64,000 nucleotides of DNA from CANJIV01 sp046330225 (GTDB taxonomy: Bacteria; Actinomycetota; Thermoleophilia; Solirubrobacterales; Solirubrobacteraceae): the NCBI GenBank assembly GCA_046330225.1, contig JAXLTD010000004.1:124001-188000 (forward strand), in the 5' to 3' direction. The position numbers were made by a program, and so were the translations under genes. Shown piece after piece: positions 1 through 11,036 of this stretch. How positions within the stretch are numbered: the stretch's first letter is position 1; each line of letters begins with the position of its first letter. A model generated the notes under the pieces. It was not told the DNA's origin and ran no database searches. It was given only the letters and a program-made list of their open reading frames with translations.

Positions 1-151
1 CGTCAGCGGATTCGACTGGCCCGAGCCTGAGCCGGTCGCGACCGTCGCGGCCCGGCCGGCCGGTCGGGGGCTGCCGCGCGGCCCGCGGCTGGCGATGCGT
101 GGCGTCCTGAGCCGGTCGCCCGCTGCCCACTGAATTCAAAGGAGCGAACAC

Positions 152-1078
152 ATGAAACGTGCGCATGCATGTCAACGGTCGGCCATCGGCCTGGCCTTGG
201 GCGTCGCGGCCCTAGCGGCGCTGCCCGCCGGCGCTGCAGCGAGCGGCACGAAGCAGTCGGTTGACCTCCGTTTCGCAGCGGTGGCCGGAAGCGCTCCCGT
301 CGCGTGCGGGAAGGCGATCCCCGGACTCGGGTCGACCAAGCAGTCCGCGCAGCTCTCCGATCTGCGCTTCTACGTCTCGGGGGTCAGGCTGCTGAGGAGC
401 AATGGCTCCTCCGTGCCGGTGACCCTCGGGAAGAACTCCACCTACCGCTATTCGCGCGGCGCCGACCGGGTAACCCTCATCGATCTCGAGAACGGCGCTG
501 GCGCCTGCAGCGCCGAGGGCACCCCCGGGACGAACGCCTCCGTGCGCGGGACCGCGCCGAAGGGGACCTACGTCGGCGTGCGCTGGATCCTCGGCGTCCC
601 AGAGGCGCTGAACCACAGCGACCTTCCCGCCGCGCCGGCACCGCTGAATCTGACGGCGCTTGGCTGGGACTGGCAGCTCGGTCGCAAGTTCGCGAAGATC
701 GAGGTGACCGACCCCGGCGGGCCGACGGGCACGTGGGCCGAGAAGACGTTCTACGTACACCTCGGAAGCGTCGGCTGCACCGGAGACCCGGCGACGGGCG
801 CGCCCGCGAAGTGCGCCACTCCCAATCGCTCCGAGGTGCGACTGGCCCGCTTCAATCCGGCGCAGCAGAAGATCGCGGTTGACGTGAAGGCGCTGCTGGC
901 CGGGAACAACATCACCGCCAATCGCGGGGGCGCTCCCGGGTGCATGTCCGAGCAGACCGATCCCAACTGCGGGCCAGTGTTCCGCGCCCTCGGGATCAAC
1001 TGGCGCGCGGACGGCTCGGGCACCGGCCGCTCGCCGTCCGGCCCTGCCCAGCGCGTGTTCCGGGGGATCGCCCGATGA
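152..1078 (+). CDS. mbnP: MbnP-like copper-binding protein ('metallo-mystery pair' four-Cys protein)
   Basis: A secreted protein of 308 aa. Residues 1-31 form a signal peptide (basic start, Ala/Leu core, AxA-type end), so it acts outside the membrane. The body matches the MbnP family: the 'LSDLRFYVSGVRLL' region near residues 68-81, cysteines at about 52, 119, 209, 221, 264 and 273, and a conserved 'GWDWQLG' around residues 171-177. In the characterised family, MbnP binds copper after a tryptophan is oxidised to kynurenine by its di-haem partner MbnH; whether that happens here is inferred. A strong ribosome site (AAAGGAG, 7-8 bases before ATG) fixes the start. The stop overlaps the next start (ATGA), so the pair is translationally coupled. 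Confidence 0.85.
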   Translation: MKRAHACQRSAIGLALGVAALAALPAGAAASGTKQSVDLRFAAVAGSAPVACGKAIPGLGSTKQSAQLSDLRFYVSGVRLLRSNGSSVPVTLGKNSTYRYSRGADRVTLIDLENGAGACSAEGTPGTNASVRGTAPKGTYVGVRWILGVPEALNHSDLPAAPAPLNLTALGWDWQLGRKFAKIEVTDPGGPTGTWAEKTFYVHLGSVGCTGDPATGAPAKCATPNRSEVRLARFNPAQQKIAVDVKALLAGNNITANRGGAPGCMSEQTDPNCGPVFRALGINWRADGSGTGRSPSGPAQRVFRGIAR

Positions 1079-2295
1079 GCTGGGCGCGGGGCTCTCGTCG
1101 CTTCCGTCGGGCGGGAGCCCCGCGCCGCTCACGCGTGCGCCTGAGCGAAATCACCCTGGTCGTCGCTGCCGCTCTGATGGTGTACGGCGTCGCGGCGAGT
1201 TCCGGCGCACCGTCCAAGACGGGCGGATGGCACGGCGCGCTTCCGGCGGGATTCCCGCAGCCGCGGGTGCCCGCCTCGAACACGATGAACGCAGCAAAGG
1301 TCGCCGTCGGGCGGCGGCTCTTCTACGACACGCGCCTCTCGGGCAACGGCACGCAGTCCTGCGGGAGCTGCCACCGCCAGGACCTGGCGTTCACCGACGG
1401 CCGCGCGCAGGCGATCGGCTCGACCGGGCAGCTCCATCCCCGCAACGCCCAGTCGCTGGTCAACGTCGCGTACGAGGCGACGCTGACCTGGGCCAATCCC
1501 GCGCTCGTCAGGCTCGAACGCCAGATGAATGTCCCGCTGTTCGGCACCCGTCCCATCGAGATGGGCCTGACCGATGCAAACAAGGGCCGGGTGCTCGCCA
1601 GCATCCAGCGTGACCGGTGGTACGCAGCCCAGTTCCCCCGCGCCTTCCCGGGGCTGCGGCGCCCGATCAGCTTGGTCACGGCCATCCGTGCCATCGCTGC
1701 CTTCGAGCGCAGCATCGTCTCCGCCGACTCACGCTACGACCGCTACCGCCGCGGACTGCTCAAGCTGACGGCGGCCGAGCTGCGCGGGAGGAACCTGTTC
1801 ATGGGCGAGCGCGCCGAGTGCAGCCATTGCCACGGCAGCTTCATCTTCAACGACCAGGCCACCTACGTGGGCGCTCCAATCGAGACCCCCAAATTTCACA
1901 ACACCGGGCTCTACAACCTCGGCGGCACCGGGGCATTTCCGGCACCCAACCGTGGACTCTTTGAGATCACGGGACGCCCGGAGGACATGGGGCGGTTTCG
2001 CGCCCCGTCGCTGCGCAACGTGGCGCTCACCGCCCCGTATATGCACGACGGGTCGATCGCCACGCTGGCGCAGGCGGTCGACCACTATGCCGCCGGTGGG
2101 CGGCTCATCACGGCAGGGCCGCTGGCGGGCGATGGCCGGCGCAACCCGTACAAGGACCCGCTCATCTCGGGGATCCGCCTCAGCCCGCGCGATCGCGCCG
2201 ACCTCGTCGCGTTCCTGAGGGCGCTCACCGACCGGACGCTCGTCACGAGCCCGCGCTTCTCGAACCCGTTCGCCGCGAGCGCCAGCCGCCGCTGA
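1075..2295 (+). CDS. mbnH: MbnH-like di-haem cytochrome c peroxidase family enzyme
   Basis: A 406 aa protein with an N-terminal signal anchor (hydrophobic about residues 26-42) and two c-type haem motifs, CGSCH at 96-100 and CSHCH at 249-253. The C-terminal 'APSLRNVALTAPYMHDGS' is typical of the bacterial cytochrome c peroxidase/MauG superfamily. Coupled to an MbnP-like gene, it is best called MbnH, the enzyme that modifies a tryptophan of MbnP. The start at 1075 is chosen over longer in-frame options because it overlaps the mbnP stop by four bases and leaves a clean membrane segment. Its haem must be attached outside the membrane by a cytochrome c maturation system not seen in this window. 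An ordinary di-haem peroxidase is the alternative. Confidence 0.85.
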   Translation: MSWARGSRRFRRAGAPRRSRVRLSEITLVVAAALMVYGVAASSGAPSKTGGWHGALPAGFPQPRVPASNTMNAAKVAVGRRLFYDTRLSGNGTQSCGSCHRQDLAFTDGRAQAIGSTGQLHPRNAQSLVNVAYEATLTWANPALVRLERQMNVPLFGTRPIEMGLTDANKGRVLASIQRDRWYAAQFPRAFPGLRRPISLVTAIRAIAAFERSIVSADSRYDRYRRGLLKLTAAELRGRNLFMGERAECSHCHGSFIFNDQATYVGAPIETPKFHNTGLYNLGGTGAFPAPNRGLFEITGRPEDMGRFRAPSLRNVALTAPYMHDGSIATLAQAVDHYAAGGRLITAGPLAGDGRRNPYKDPLISGIRLSPRDRADLVAFLRALTDRTLVTSPRFSNPFAASASRR

Positions 2296-2323
2296 ACCGC
2301 CCTCCCCAGCGCGCGGCGGCCGT

Positions 2324-3148
2324 TCAGTCGCGCCGGGCGACGTAGAGCGCCTGCGTCGCCCGGCCCACCGGACCGTCGCCATCGCTGAGCACGCTGTCGG
2401 TCCGCCCTGTGCCGTCGGCACGGACCGTCGTTTCGCTGGCGATTGCCAGCCACTCGCCTGCTGGCTCGCGATCCAGGTACACGGTGAGGTCCGGATTGAT
2501 GAACACGTACTGAGCCCAAGGCAGGGCCGCGGAGATCCCGTTGCCGAAGTCGGCGACTGCCGCTGCGCGCGCGAACGGCGAGGTGTGTTCGCCCGCGACG
2601 AGCGGAACGCGGAGCCGCATCCAGGCCACGGCGGGCCCCGGGTGCTCGAACGCGCCGGCAGCGAAACGGATCTCCATGCCGTCCGAGCCGAAGGTCGGAG
2701 CCTCGGCCCCGGGCGGCCCCGCCGCAGCCTGCGGGCCGGGCCGTGAGGCAGCCGGCGTAGCGCCGGCGGGGGCGACTTCCGGCACCGCGCCCTCCGCCCT
2801 GCGAATCCGCAGGGCGGTGGCGCGCGCCACGGGGCCAGCGGCGTCCGCAAGCTCAGCCTCAACCAGGGCGACCCGGCGGCCAGGACGCAGGACGCTCGCC
2901 GACACCGCCAGCGGCGCCAACGGCACAGGCCGCAGCAGTTCCACGGTCAGGCGGGCGACGCGGAGCGGAGCGGAGGCTGCCCCGGGCACCGGGAGCCGCT
3001 CGAGCACTGAGGCGAGCAGGGCCGCGGGCGCCCCGCCGTGCTGGGCGCGCGGGTCCCATGGGCCGCGGGCGCGCTCCGTCGGCACGACGTGCGCGCCATC
3101 GCGGACGTAGATCGCCTCGGCGTCGGGGAGCGCCGGGGACCCCGCCAC
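2324..3148 (-). CDS. Acyl-CoA thioesterase-like (double hotdog) protein
   Basis: A 274 aa cytosolic protein resembling the thioesterase-like superfamily (TesB/4HBT_3 type), with two hotdog domains: an N-terminal one starting 'PRAQHGGAPAALLA' (about residues 33-46) and a C-terminal one containing 'GISAALPWAQYVFINPDLTVYL'. Members hydrolyse acyl-CoA thioesters; the substrate cannot be told from sequence. The start is GTG, six bases after the gyrA stop, so it probably reads through from gyrA. It converges on the MbnP/MbnH pair. An Ala/Pro-rich linker separates the two halves. Confidence 0.75.
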   Translation of the reverse strand: MAGSPALPDAEAIYVRDGAHVVPTERARGPWDPRAQHGGAPAALLASVLERLPVPGAASAPLRVARLTVELLRPVPLAPLAVSASVLRPGRRVALVEAELADAAGPVARATALRIRRAEGAVPEVAPAGATPAASRPGPQAAAGPPGAEAPTFGSDGMEIRFAAGAFEHPGPAVAWMRLRVPLVAGEHTSPFARAAAVADFGNGISAALPWAQYVFINPDLTVYLDREPAGEWLAIASETTVRADGTGRTDSVLSDGDGPVGRATQALYVARRD

Positions 3149-3154
3149 GACCGG

Positions 3155-5725
<2,571 letters not shown>

Positions 5726-5741
5726 GTGGTTCGGTCACTTC

Positions 5742-8168
5742 CTAGACGTCGAGGTTGGCGACGAGCTTGGCGTTGTCCTCGATGAACGCCCGTCGCGGCT
5801 CGACCTGGTCGCCCATGAGCATCGAGAAGATCCGGTCGGCGGCCGACGCGTCGTCGAGCGTGACGCGCGCCAGCGTCCGCGACCCCGGATCCATGGTGGT
5901 TTCGGCGAGCTGGTCGGCGTTCATCTCGCCCAGGCCCTTGAAGCGCTGGAGCTTGACGCCCTTCTGCGCGACGGCGAGCACGGCGGTCCGCAGCCCCTCG
6001 AACGAGTCGGCATGGTCGACCGTGTCGTCGAGGCGCACCTCGAACGGCGGCTCGCCGGCGATGTCCGCGAGCTGCCCGTGGACCCGGAGGAACTCGCGGT
6101 ACTCGTGCGCCTCGAAGAGCGCCCGCCGCAGCGTGTGCGTGCGCGCGAGCCCAGTCTTGCGCTCCACGGCGCGGACGGTGATCGCCACCGGGTCCTCCGA
6201 GAGGACCTCGACGTCGTAGGGCTCGCCCGCCGGAGCGGGGGAGGCGAGGAGCTTCAGGAGGCTGTCGGCATCGGCCACGCCGGCGTCGAGCACGTGGGAC
6301 GCCTCGAGGAACGCCACCATGTCGCCGACGTGCGCGGCGCGCAGGCGCGAGCTCCAGCCGGCGTACTGCTTCAGGAGCCGGCCGAACCGCTGCCACCGCG
6401 CCTCGGTGAGCTTGAAGGGCGTGCCCGTCCGGTCGAACACGGAGAACTTGTCGAAGCGGTCGGCGAGGAGGAGCTCCTCCAGCTCGCCCTCCTTCTCGAT
6501 GTAGCGCTCGCGGGAGCCCTGGGTGATCTTGTAGAGCGGCGGCTTGGCGATGTAGACGTAGCCGCGGTCGAAGAGCTCGGGCATCTCCCGGAACAGCAGG
6601 GTGAGGACGAGCGTGCGGATGTGCGCGCCGTCGACGTCGGCGTCCGTCATCAGCACGACCTTGTGGTACCGGGCCTTCTCGATGTCGAACTCGTCGCGAA
6701 CCCCGGTGCCGATCGCGGTGATGAGCGCCTGGATCTCGTTGTTCTGCAGGACCTTGTCGATGCGGCTCTTCTCGACGTTGAGGATCTTGCCGCGCAGCGG
6801 CAGCACCGCTTGCGTGTTGCGGTCGCGGCCCTGCTTGGCCGAGCCGCCGGCGGAGTCGCCCTCGACGACGAACAGTTCCGCGAGCGCCGGGTCCTTCACC
6901 GAGCAGTCGGCGAGCTTGCCGGGCAGCGTCGAGTTCTCCAGCGCCGACTTGCGGCGGGTGAGGTCACGGGCCTTGCGGGCCGCCTCGCGGGCGCGCGCCG
7001 CCGACACCGACTTCGAGATGACCTGGTTGGCCTCGCGCGGGTTCTCCTCGAGGAACTCGGCCAGCTTCGTGTTCACGATGTTCTCGACGAATCCGGCCAT
7101 GCCCGGGTTCCCGAGCTTGGTCTTCGTCTGGCCCTCGAACTGCGGGTCGCGGAGCTTGGCGGAGATGACCGCGGTCAGGCCCTCGCGCACGTCCTCGCCC
7201 GCGAGGTTGCCGTCCTTCTCCTTCAGGAGGCCCTTCTCCCGCGCGTACTTGTTCACCGTCCGCGTGAGCGCCGACCGGAACCCGGAGAGGTGGGAGCCCC
7301 CCTCGTGGGTGTTGATGTTGTTGGCGAACGAGAAGATCGACTCCTGATAGGACGCGTTCCACTGCATCGCGACCTCGACTGCGCCTTCGTCGCTCTCACC
7401 CTCGAAGAAGACGATCTTCTTCTGGATCGGCTCCTTGTTCTCGTTCAGGTAGGCGACGAAGTCCTCGATCCCGCCTTCGTACTGGAACTCCGCGCGCTGG
7501 CCCTCGCCCCGCTCGTCGGTGAGGGAGATCTTCAGGCCGCGGGTCAGGAACGCGGTCTCCCGCAGGCGCTCCTCGAGCGTCTTGAAGTCCAGATCCAGGG
7601 TCTCGAAGATCTCCCCGTCGGGGAGGAAGGTGATGGTGGACCCGGTGTCCGCGGTGGCCGCGCCCTGCGCCAAGTCGCCGCGCGGCGCGCCGCGCTCGTA
7701 CGACTGCGTCCAGGCGTGCCCGTCCCGGCGGATGTCGACGGTCAGGGCCTCCGAGAGCGCGTTGACGACCGAGAGCCCGACCCCGTGCAGCCCGCCGGAG
7801 ACCTTGTAGCCGCCGCCGTCGCCGAACTTCCCGCCGGAGTGCAGGACCGTGAGCACGACCTCGACGGCCGGGCGGCCTTCCTTCTCCATCATGGCGACCG
7901 GGATCCCGCGGCCGTCGTCGACGACGGTGACGCTTCCGTCGGGATGGATCGTCACATCGACGCTCGTCGCGAAGCCCGCCAGGGCCTCGTCGACCGAGTT
8001 GTCGACGACCTCGTAGACCAGGTGGTGCAATCCCCGCACGCCCGTGGAGCCGATGTACATGCCGGGGCGCTTGCGTACGGCCTCGAGGCCCTCCAGGACG
8101 GTGATGTCCTGTGCCCCGTAGCTGGCAGCGCCGGCGGTGTCGGCTGCCTTTCCGGTGTCCTTCGCCAA
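5742..8168 (-). CDS. gyrB: DNA gyrase subunit B, with extended C-terminal insert
   Basis: An 808 aa protein. The GHKL ATPase domain comes first ('EVVDNSVDEA' near 53-62, 'GGLHGVG' near 125-131), then the transducer, then the TOPRIM domain with 'EGDSAGGSA' (436-444), 'PLRGK' (457-461) and 'DADVDG' (509-514). After 'KPPLYK' about 175 extra residues (roughly 560-735) precede 'QRFKGLGEMN', matching the insert seen in Gram-negative GyrB; well-studied actinobacterial GyrB proteins are about 650-700 aa and lack it. The start is TTG, supported by an AGGAGG ribosome site just upstream. Confidence 0.97.
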   Translation of the reverse strand: MAKDTGKAADTAGAASYGAQDITVLEGLEAVRKRPGMYIGSTGVRGLHHLVYEVVDNSVDEALAGFATSVDVTIHPDGSVTVVDDGRGIPVAMMEKEGRPAVEVVLTVLHSGGKFGDGGGYKVSGGLHGVGLSVVNALSEALTVDIRRDGHAWTQSYERGAPRGDLAQGAATADTGSTITFLPDGEIFETLDLDFKTLEERLRETAFLTRGLKISLTDERGEGQRAEFQYEGGIEDFVAYLNENKEPIQKKIVFFEGESDEGAVEVAMQWNASYQESIFSFANNINTHEGGSHLSGFRSALTRTVNKYAREKGLLKEKDGNLAGEDVREGLTAVISAKLRDPQFEGQTKTKLGNPGMAGFVENIVNTKLAEFLEENPREANQVISKSVSAARAREAARKARDLTRRKSALENSTLPGKLADCSVKDPALAELFVVEGDSAGGSAKQGRDRNTQAVLPLRGKILNVEKSRIDKVLQNNEIQALITAIGTGVRDEFDIEKARYHKVVLMTDADVDGAHIRTLVLTLLFREMPELFDRGYVYIAKPPLYKITQGSRERYIEKEGELEELLLADRFDKFSVFDRTGTPFKLTEARWQRFGRLLKQYAGWSSRLRAAHVGDMVAFLEASHVLDAGVADADSLLKLLASPAPAGEPYDVEVLSEDPVAITVRAVERKTGLARTHTLRRALFEAHEYREFLRVHGQLADIAGEPPFEVRLDDTVDHADSFEGLRTAVLAVAQKGVKLQRFKGLGEMNADQLAETTMDPGSRTLARVTLDDASAADRIFSMLMGDQVEPRRAFIEDNAKLVANLDV

Positions 8169-8191
8169 ACGGTCCTCCTAAGACGGCAAGA

Positions 8192-8227
8192 GCCCCGGAC
8201 GTGCGTCGTGTGACGCCGTGCCGGGGC
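8192..8227 (-). promoter_or_regulatory. Inverted repeat in the gyrB leader
   Basis: GCCCCGG at 8192-8198 pairs with CCGGGGC at 8221-8227 around a 22-base loop that itself can partly pair. It lies between the likely gyrB transcript start (about 8241) and the TTG start, so it would fold in the 5' leader. Any regulatory role is inference. Confidence 0.4.
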
Positions 8228-8247
8228 GTTCGAAATCACTCCACATA

Positions 8248-8253
8248 AGTATA
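8248..8253 (-). promoter_or_regulatory. Likely gyrB -10 element
   Basis: TATACT on the - strand in the only AT-rich patch between gyrB and DUF721, about 80 bases before the gyrB start. No clear -35 is visible. It implies gyrBA can be transcribed separately from the dnaA operon. Confidence 0.5.
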
Positions 8254-8353
8254 CACCACCGACGCCCGTCCCGGACCCCGGAAGCTGCAACGAAAGCCCT
8301 GCAAAACGGCGCCTTTTGTGCCCAGCGCGGCGGTCGGGCTCCGTGCGGGCGGC

Positions 8354-8662
8354 TCACGGTGTCCGCCGGGGCGGTGCCGCGACGCAGCGCAGGCCCCGCA
8401 CGCGGTCGGACCCGAGCGCCGAATTCAGCCCGGCCACGACCTCGCCGGCCAGGAGGTCGAGTTCCTGTGCCCACACTGCCGACCGGCATGAGACCTCCAG
8501 AATCCCGGCTCGCTCGCGCACCGGAACCGCCTCCTCCGCAACCGCCGGGCCCACGGCGGCACTCCACACTCGCTGCACGTCCGCAAGCAGGCTGTGCGGA
8601 GCCCAGGCGTTCATCGCCGGCGCGAGCGCCGCCGCGACGGGCCGCGGGGCCGCGCGCCTCAC
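8354..8662 (-). CDS. DUF721 (DciA-like) protein
   Basis: A 102 aa protein of the DUF721 family, with the typical pattern of an early helix, 'VWSAAVGPAVAEEAVPV', then 'GILEVSCRSAVWAQELDLL'. In other bacteria DUF721/DciA assists loading of the replicative helicase DnaB. It sits between recF and gyrB as in most actinobacteria. The GTG start at 8662 is chosen because it overlaps the recF stop by four bases and keeps the first helix; an internal ATG at 8614 would remove part of the domain. Function is by family only. Confidence 0.8.
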   Translation of the reverse strand: MRRAAPRPVAAALAPAMNAWAPHSLLADVQRVWSAAVGPAVAEEAVPVRERAGILEVSCRSAVWAQELDLLAGEVVAGLNSALGSDRVRGLRCVAAPPRRTP

Positions 8663-9762
8663 GCCGCCGCCGTCCCGGTCGACGCGGCCAGGCCAGACGG
8701 GACCTCGATGTCCACCCGGACGCCGGCGCCGGACGGCACGGAGGCAGCGTCGGTCGTGCTCACGAGCGCCTGCCCGTGGCGGGCGAGCAGCGCCACGAGC
8801 CGCTCGCGCCGCTCGCGATCCAGTTCGCTCGTCACGTCGTCGAGCAGCATGACCGGCGGAGCATCGCGGGCGGCGGCGATGGCGTCGCGCTCCGCGAGCA
8901 GGAGCGCCAGCAGCGCCAAGCGCTGCTGGCCCTGCGAGCCGTACGTCCGCAGTTCGCGGCCTTCGCGTTCCAGGCGCAGCTCGTCTCGGTGCGGACCGTG
9001 GCCGGTGAATCCCCGCTCGAGGTCGGCTTCGGTCCGGTCGGCCAGCTCGGCTGCGAGGCCGTCGGCGGATTGGGCGGCCGAGCGCGGCCGGTACTCCACC
9101 GCGGGCGCGCCGTCGAGGCCGAGGGCGCCGGCGGCGAGGGTGAAGCGCTCGGCGACCGCCGCGACCGCCGCGGCCCGGTTGGCCATCACGGCGATGCCGT
9201 GCCGCGCCACTTCCTGGTCCCAAGCCGGCAGCGACTCCCGTCCGGACCCGCCAGCCCGGACCCGGACGAGCAGGGCGTTTCGCTGAGCCAAGGCGCGGCC
9301 CAGCGCCGTTCGCGCGGCAGCCCGCGCTGGCCACAGCGCCGTGACCACCTGGTCGAGGTGCGCGCGGCGCAGCGCGGGAGTGCCCTTCACGATCTCCAGG
9401 CGATCCGGCGCAAAGACGCTGACGAGCGGACGGAGCGGCGTATCGGTCAGCCGCTCGATCGGCGCCCCGTCGACACGCATGCGCTTGCGCTCGCCCGGCT
9501 GCACGCCGACGGACAGGGTGTGAGCGCCGTCGCGGTCCTGGCAGTCGACCTCGACTCGCGCAACGGGCGCGCCGAAGCGGACGAGCTCGCGGTCGCTGGC
9601 ACCGCGGAACGACCGCCCGGTGCACCCGAGGTAGAGCGCTTCGAGGACGTTTGTCTTCCCCGCACCGTTGGGCCCGTGCAAGACGGTGAGCCCGGGGCCG
9701 GGACGGAGCACCGCAGCCGTGTGACTGCGCACATCCCGCACCCTGACCTCGGTGATCTCCAT
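8659..9762 (-). CDS. recF: DNA replication and repair protein RecF
   Basis: A 367 aa SMC-like ATPase with Walker A 'GPNGAGKT' (about 30-37), the signature 'YGSQGQQRLALLALLLAE' and Walker B 'PPVMLLDDVTSELD'. RecF helps load RecA at gaps and restarts replication. It starts with ATG 29 bases after the dnaN stop and ends overlapping DUF721 by four bases, so it belongs to the dnaA-dnaN-recF operon. Length is normal for the family. Confidence 0.95.
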   Translation of the reverse strand: MEITEVRVRDVRSHTAAVLRPGPGLTVLHGPNGAGKTNVLEALYLGCTGRSFRGASDRELVRFGAPVARVEVDCQDRDGAHTLSVGVQPGERKRMRVDGAPIERLTDTPLRPLVSVFAPDRLEIVKGTPALRRAHLDQVVTALWPARAAARTALGRALAQRNALLVRVRAGGSGRESLPAWDQEVARHGIAVMANRAAAVAAVAERFTLAAGALGLDGAPAVEYRPRSAAQSADGLAAELADRTEADLERGFTGHGPHRDELRLEREGRELRTYGSQGQQRLALLALLLAERDAIAAARDAPPVMLLDDVTSELDRERRERLVALLARHGQALVSTTDAASVPSGAGVRVDIEVPSGLAASTGTAAA

Positions 9763-9791
9763 CGCGTGGCGCCCGCGGGCCGCCAGCCCCG

Positions 9792-10904
9792 CTACACGTT
9801 CAGCCGGATCGGCATGATGAGGTACAGGAAGCCCGTGCCTTCCGCCGTCTCGATGAGGCCGGGCCGCAGCGGGCTGATGAGCTTCAGGATCACGTCGCCG
9901 TCCGCGCCGACGCTGTCGAGGCCGTCGCGAAGGAACTCCGCGTTGAACCCGATCTCCAGCGGCTCGCCCTGGAACGGCGCCGGCAGCATCTCGCGCGCCT
10001 CTCCGATGTCTGGCGTCTTGGCTGACACGGTCAGCTCGCCATCGGTGAACCCGAGCCGGACGGGAGCGTTCTTCTGCGCCATGAGGCTGATCCGGCGCAC
10101 GACGTCGAGCAGATCCGGAACCGGCAGGCGCAGCTCGTGCTCGAACGCATCGGGGAGCAGTTGCCGGTAGTTGGGGAACTGCCCGTCGATGAGCCGTGAT
10201 GAGAGCGTCGCCCCGCCCGACCGGAACACCACCTGGTTCTCGCGGACACACACGTCGAGGCCATCGTCGCCTCCGTGCGCGACGAGCCGGCTCAGCTCCT
10301 GCAGGGCCCGAGCCGGAACGTTGGCCTCGAAACTGCCCTCCAGCGGCGCCTCGAGCGTCGTCTCCTTGACCGAGAGCCGGTACGAATCCGTGGCCACCAT
10401 GCGCAGCGTGGTGTCCGCCGCGGAGACGAGGACGCCGGTGAGGATCGGGCGCGTCTCATCGCGGGACGCAGACCGTCCCACGACATCGGCCGTTTCGACG
10501 AAGGCGGCAGCCGGAACCCGTACGACGGTGGCGCCGGCGGCATCAGGCAGCTCGGGGAAATCCTCCCCGCGCAGCGTGCGCATGTCGAACGTGGCACTGC
10601 CCGACACGATCTCGACGTCCTGCTCTGCCGACCGGGCCTCGATCGTGAGCGGGCCGGCTGGCAATGCCCGGACGACGTCGAGGAGCAGCCGGGCTGGCAG
10701 CACCGAGGTCCCTGGCTGTTCAACGGTCGCCTCGAGCGGGATCCGCAGGCCGACCTCCAGATCGGTGGCTCGGATCTCGACCCCGTCTGCTGTGGCCGCG
10801 ATCTGAGTGCCGGAGAGCGCCTGGACAGCGCTGTGCGACGACGCGACTCGAGCGGCGATCTGGAGCTGGGCGAAGAAGGCGTCGCGGGAAGTGGTGATTT
10901 TCAC
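9792..10904 (-). CDS. dnaN: DNA polymerase III beta subunit (sliding clamp)
   Basis: A 370 aa protein with the three repeated clamp domains and the typical C-terminus '...LYLIMPIRLNV'. It forms the ring that tethers polymerase to DNA and recruits many repair proteins. GTG start. It lies directly after dnaA, with a 132-base gap that may carry origin or promoter elements. Confidence 0.97.
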   Translation of the reverse strand: MKITTSRDAFFAQLQIAARVASSHSAVQALSGTQIAATADGVEIRATDLEVGLRIPLEATVEQPGTSVLPARLLLDVVRALPAGPLTIEARSAEQDVEIVSGSATFDMRTLRGEDFPELPDAAGATVVRVPAAAFVETADVVGRSASRDETRPILTGVLVSAADTTLRMVATDSYRLSVKETTLEAPLEGSFEANVPARALQELSRLVAHGGDDGLDVCVRENQVVFRSGGATLSSRLIDGQFPNYRQLLPDAFEHELRLPVPDLLDVVRRISLMAQKNAPVRLGFTDGELTVSAKTPDIGEAREMLPAPFQGEPLEIGFNAEFLRDGLDSVGADGDVILKLISPLRPGLIETAEGTGFLYLIMPIRLNV

Positions 10905-11036
10905 GAGAGGGGGATCGGGGAGGGGAAGAGGACTAGGGACAGCAGGGCGTGTGGGATTGTGGACGACTGGCCATCGGACCCGTGCCTGCGCGGGAATTCG
11001 AGCGCGAGACCGTGTGGGGTGAACGGGAGGAGTGTG
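10905..11036 (-). other. dnaA-dnaN intergenic gap: candidate origin element
   Basis: In actinobacteria the chromosomal origin usually lies between dnaA and dnaN. Here the gap is only 132 bases. It holds three TGTGG-type words: TGTGGGATT (10950-10958), TGTGGACGA (10958-10966, one mismatch to the actinobacterial DnaA box TGTGGACAA) and TGTGGGGTG (11013-11021). No perfect box and no AT-rich unwinding stretch is visible. The region may be a reduced origin or simply the dnaN promoter. Confidence 0.35.

Noticed and set aside
2..133. Open frame at the left edge that could be the end of an upstream gene
   Set aside because: Only 43 codons with Pro/Arg-rich content; open frames this long are common by chance at this GC content, and no family is recognised.
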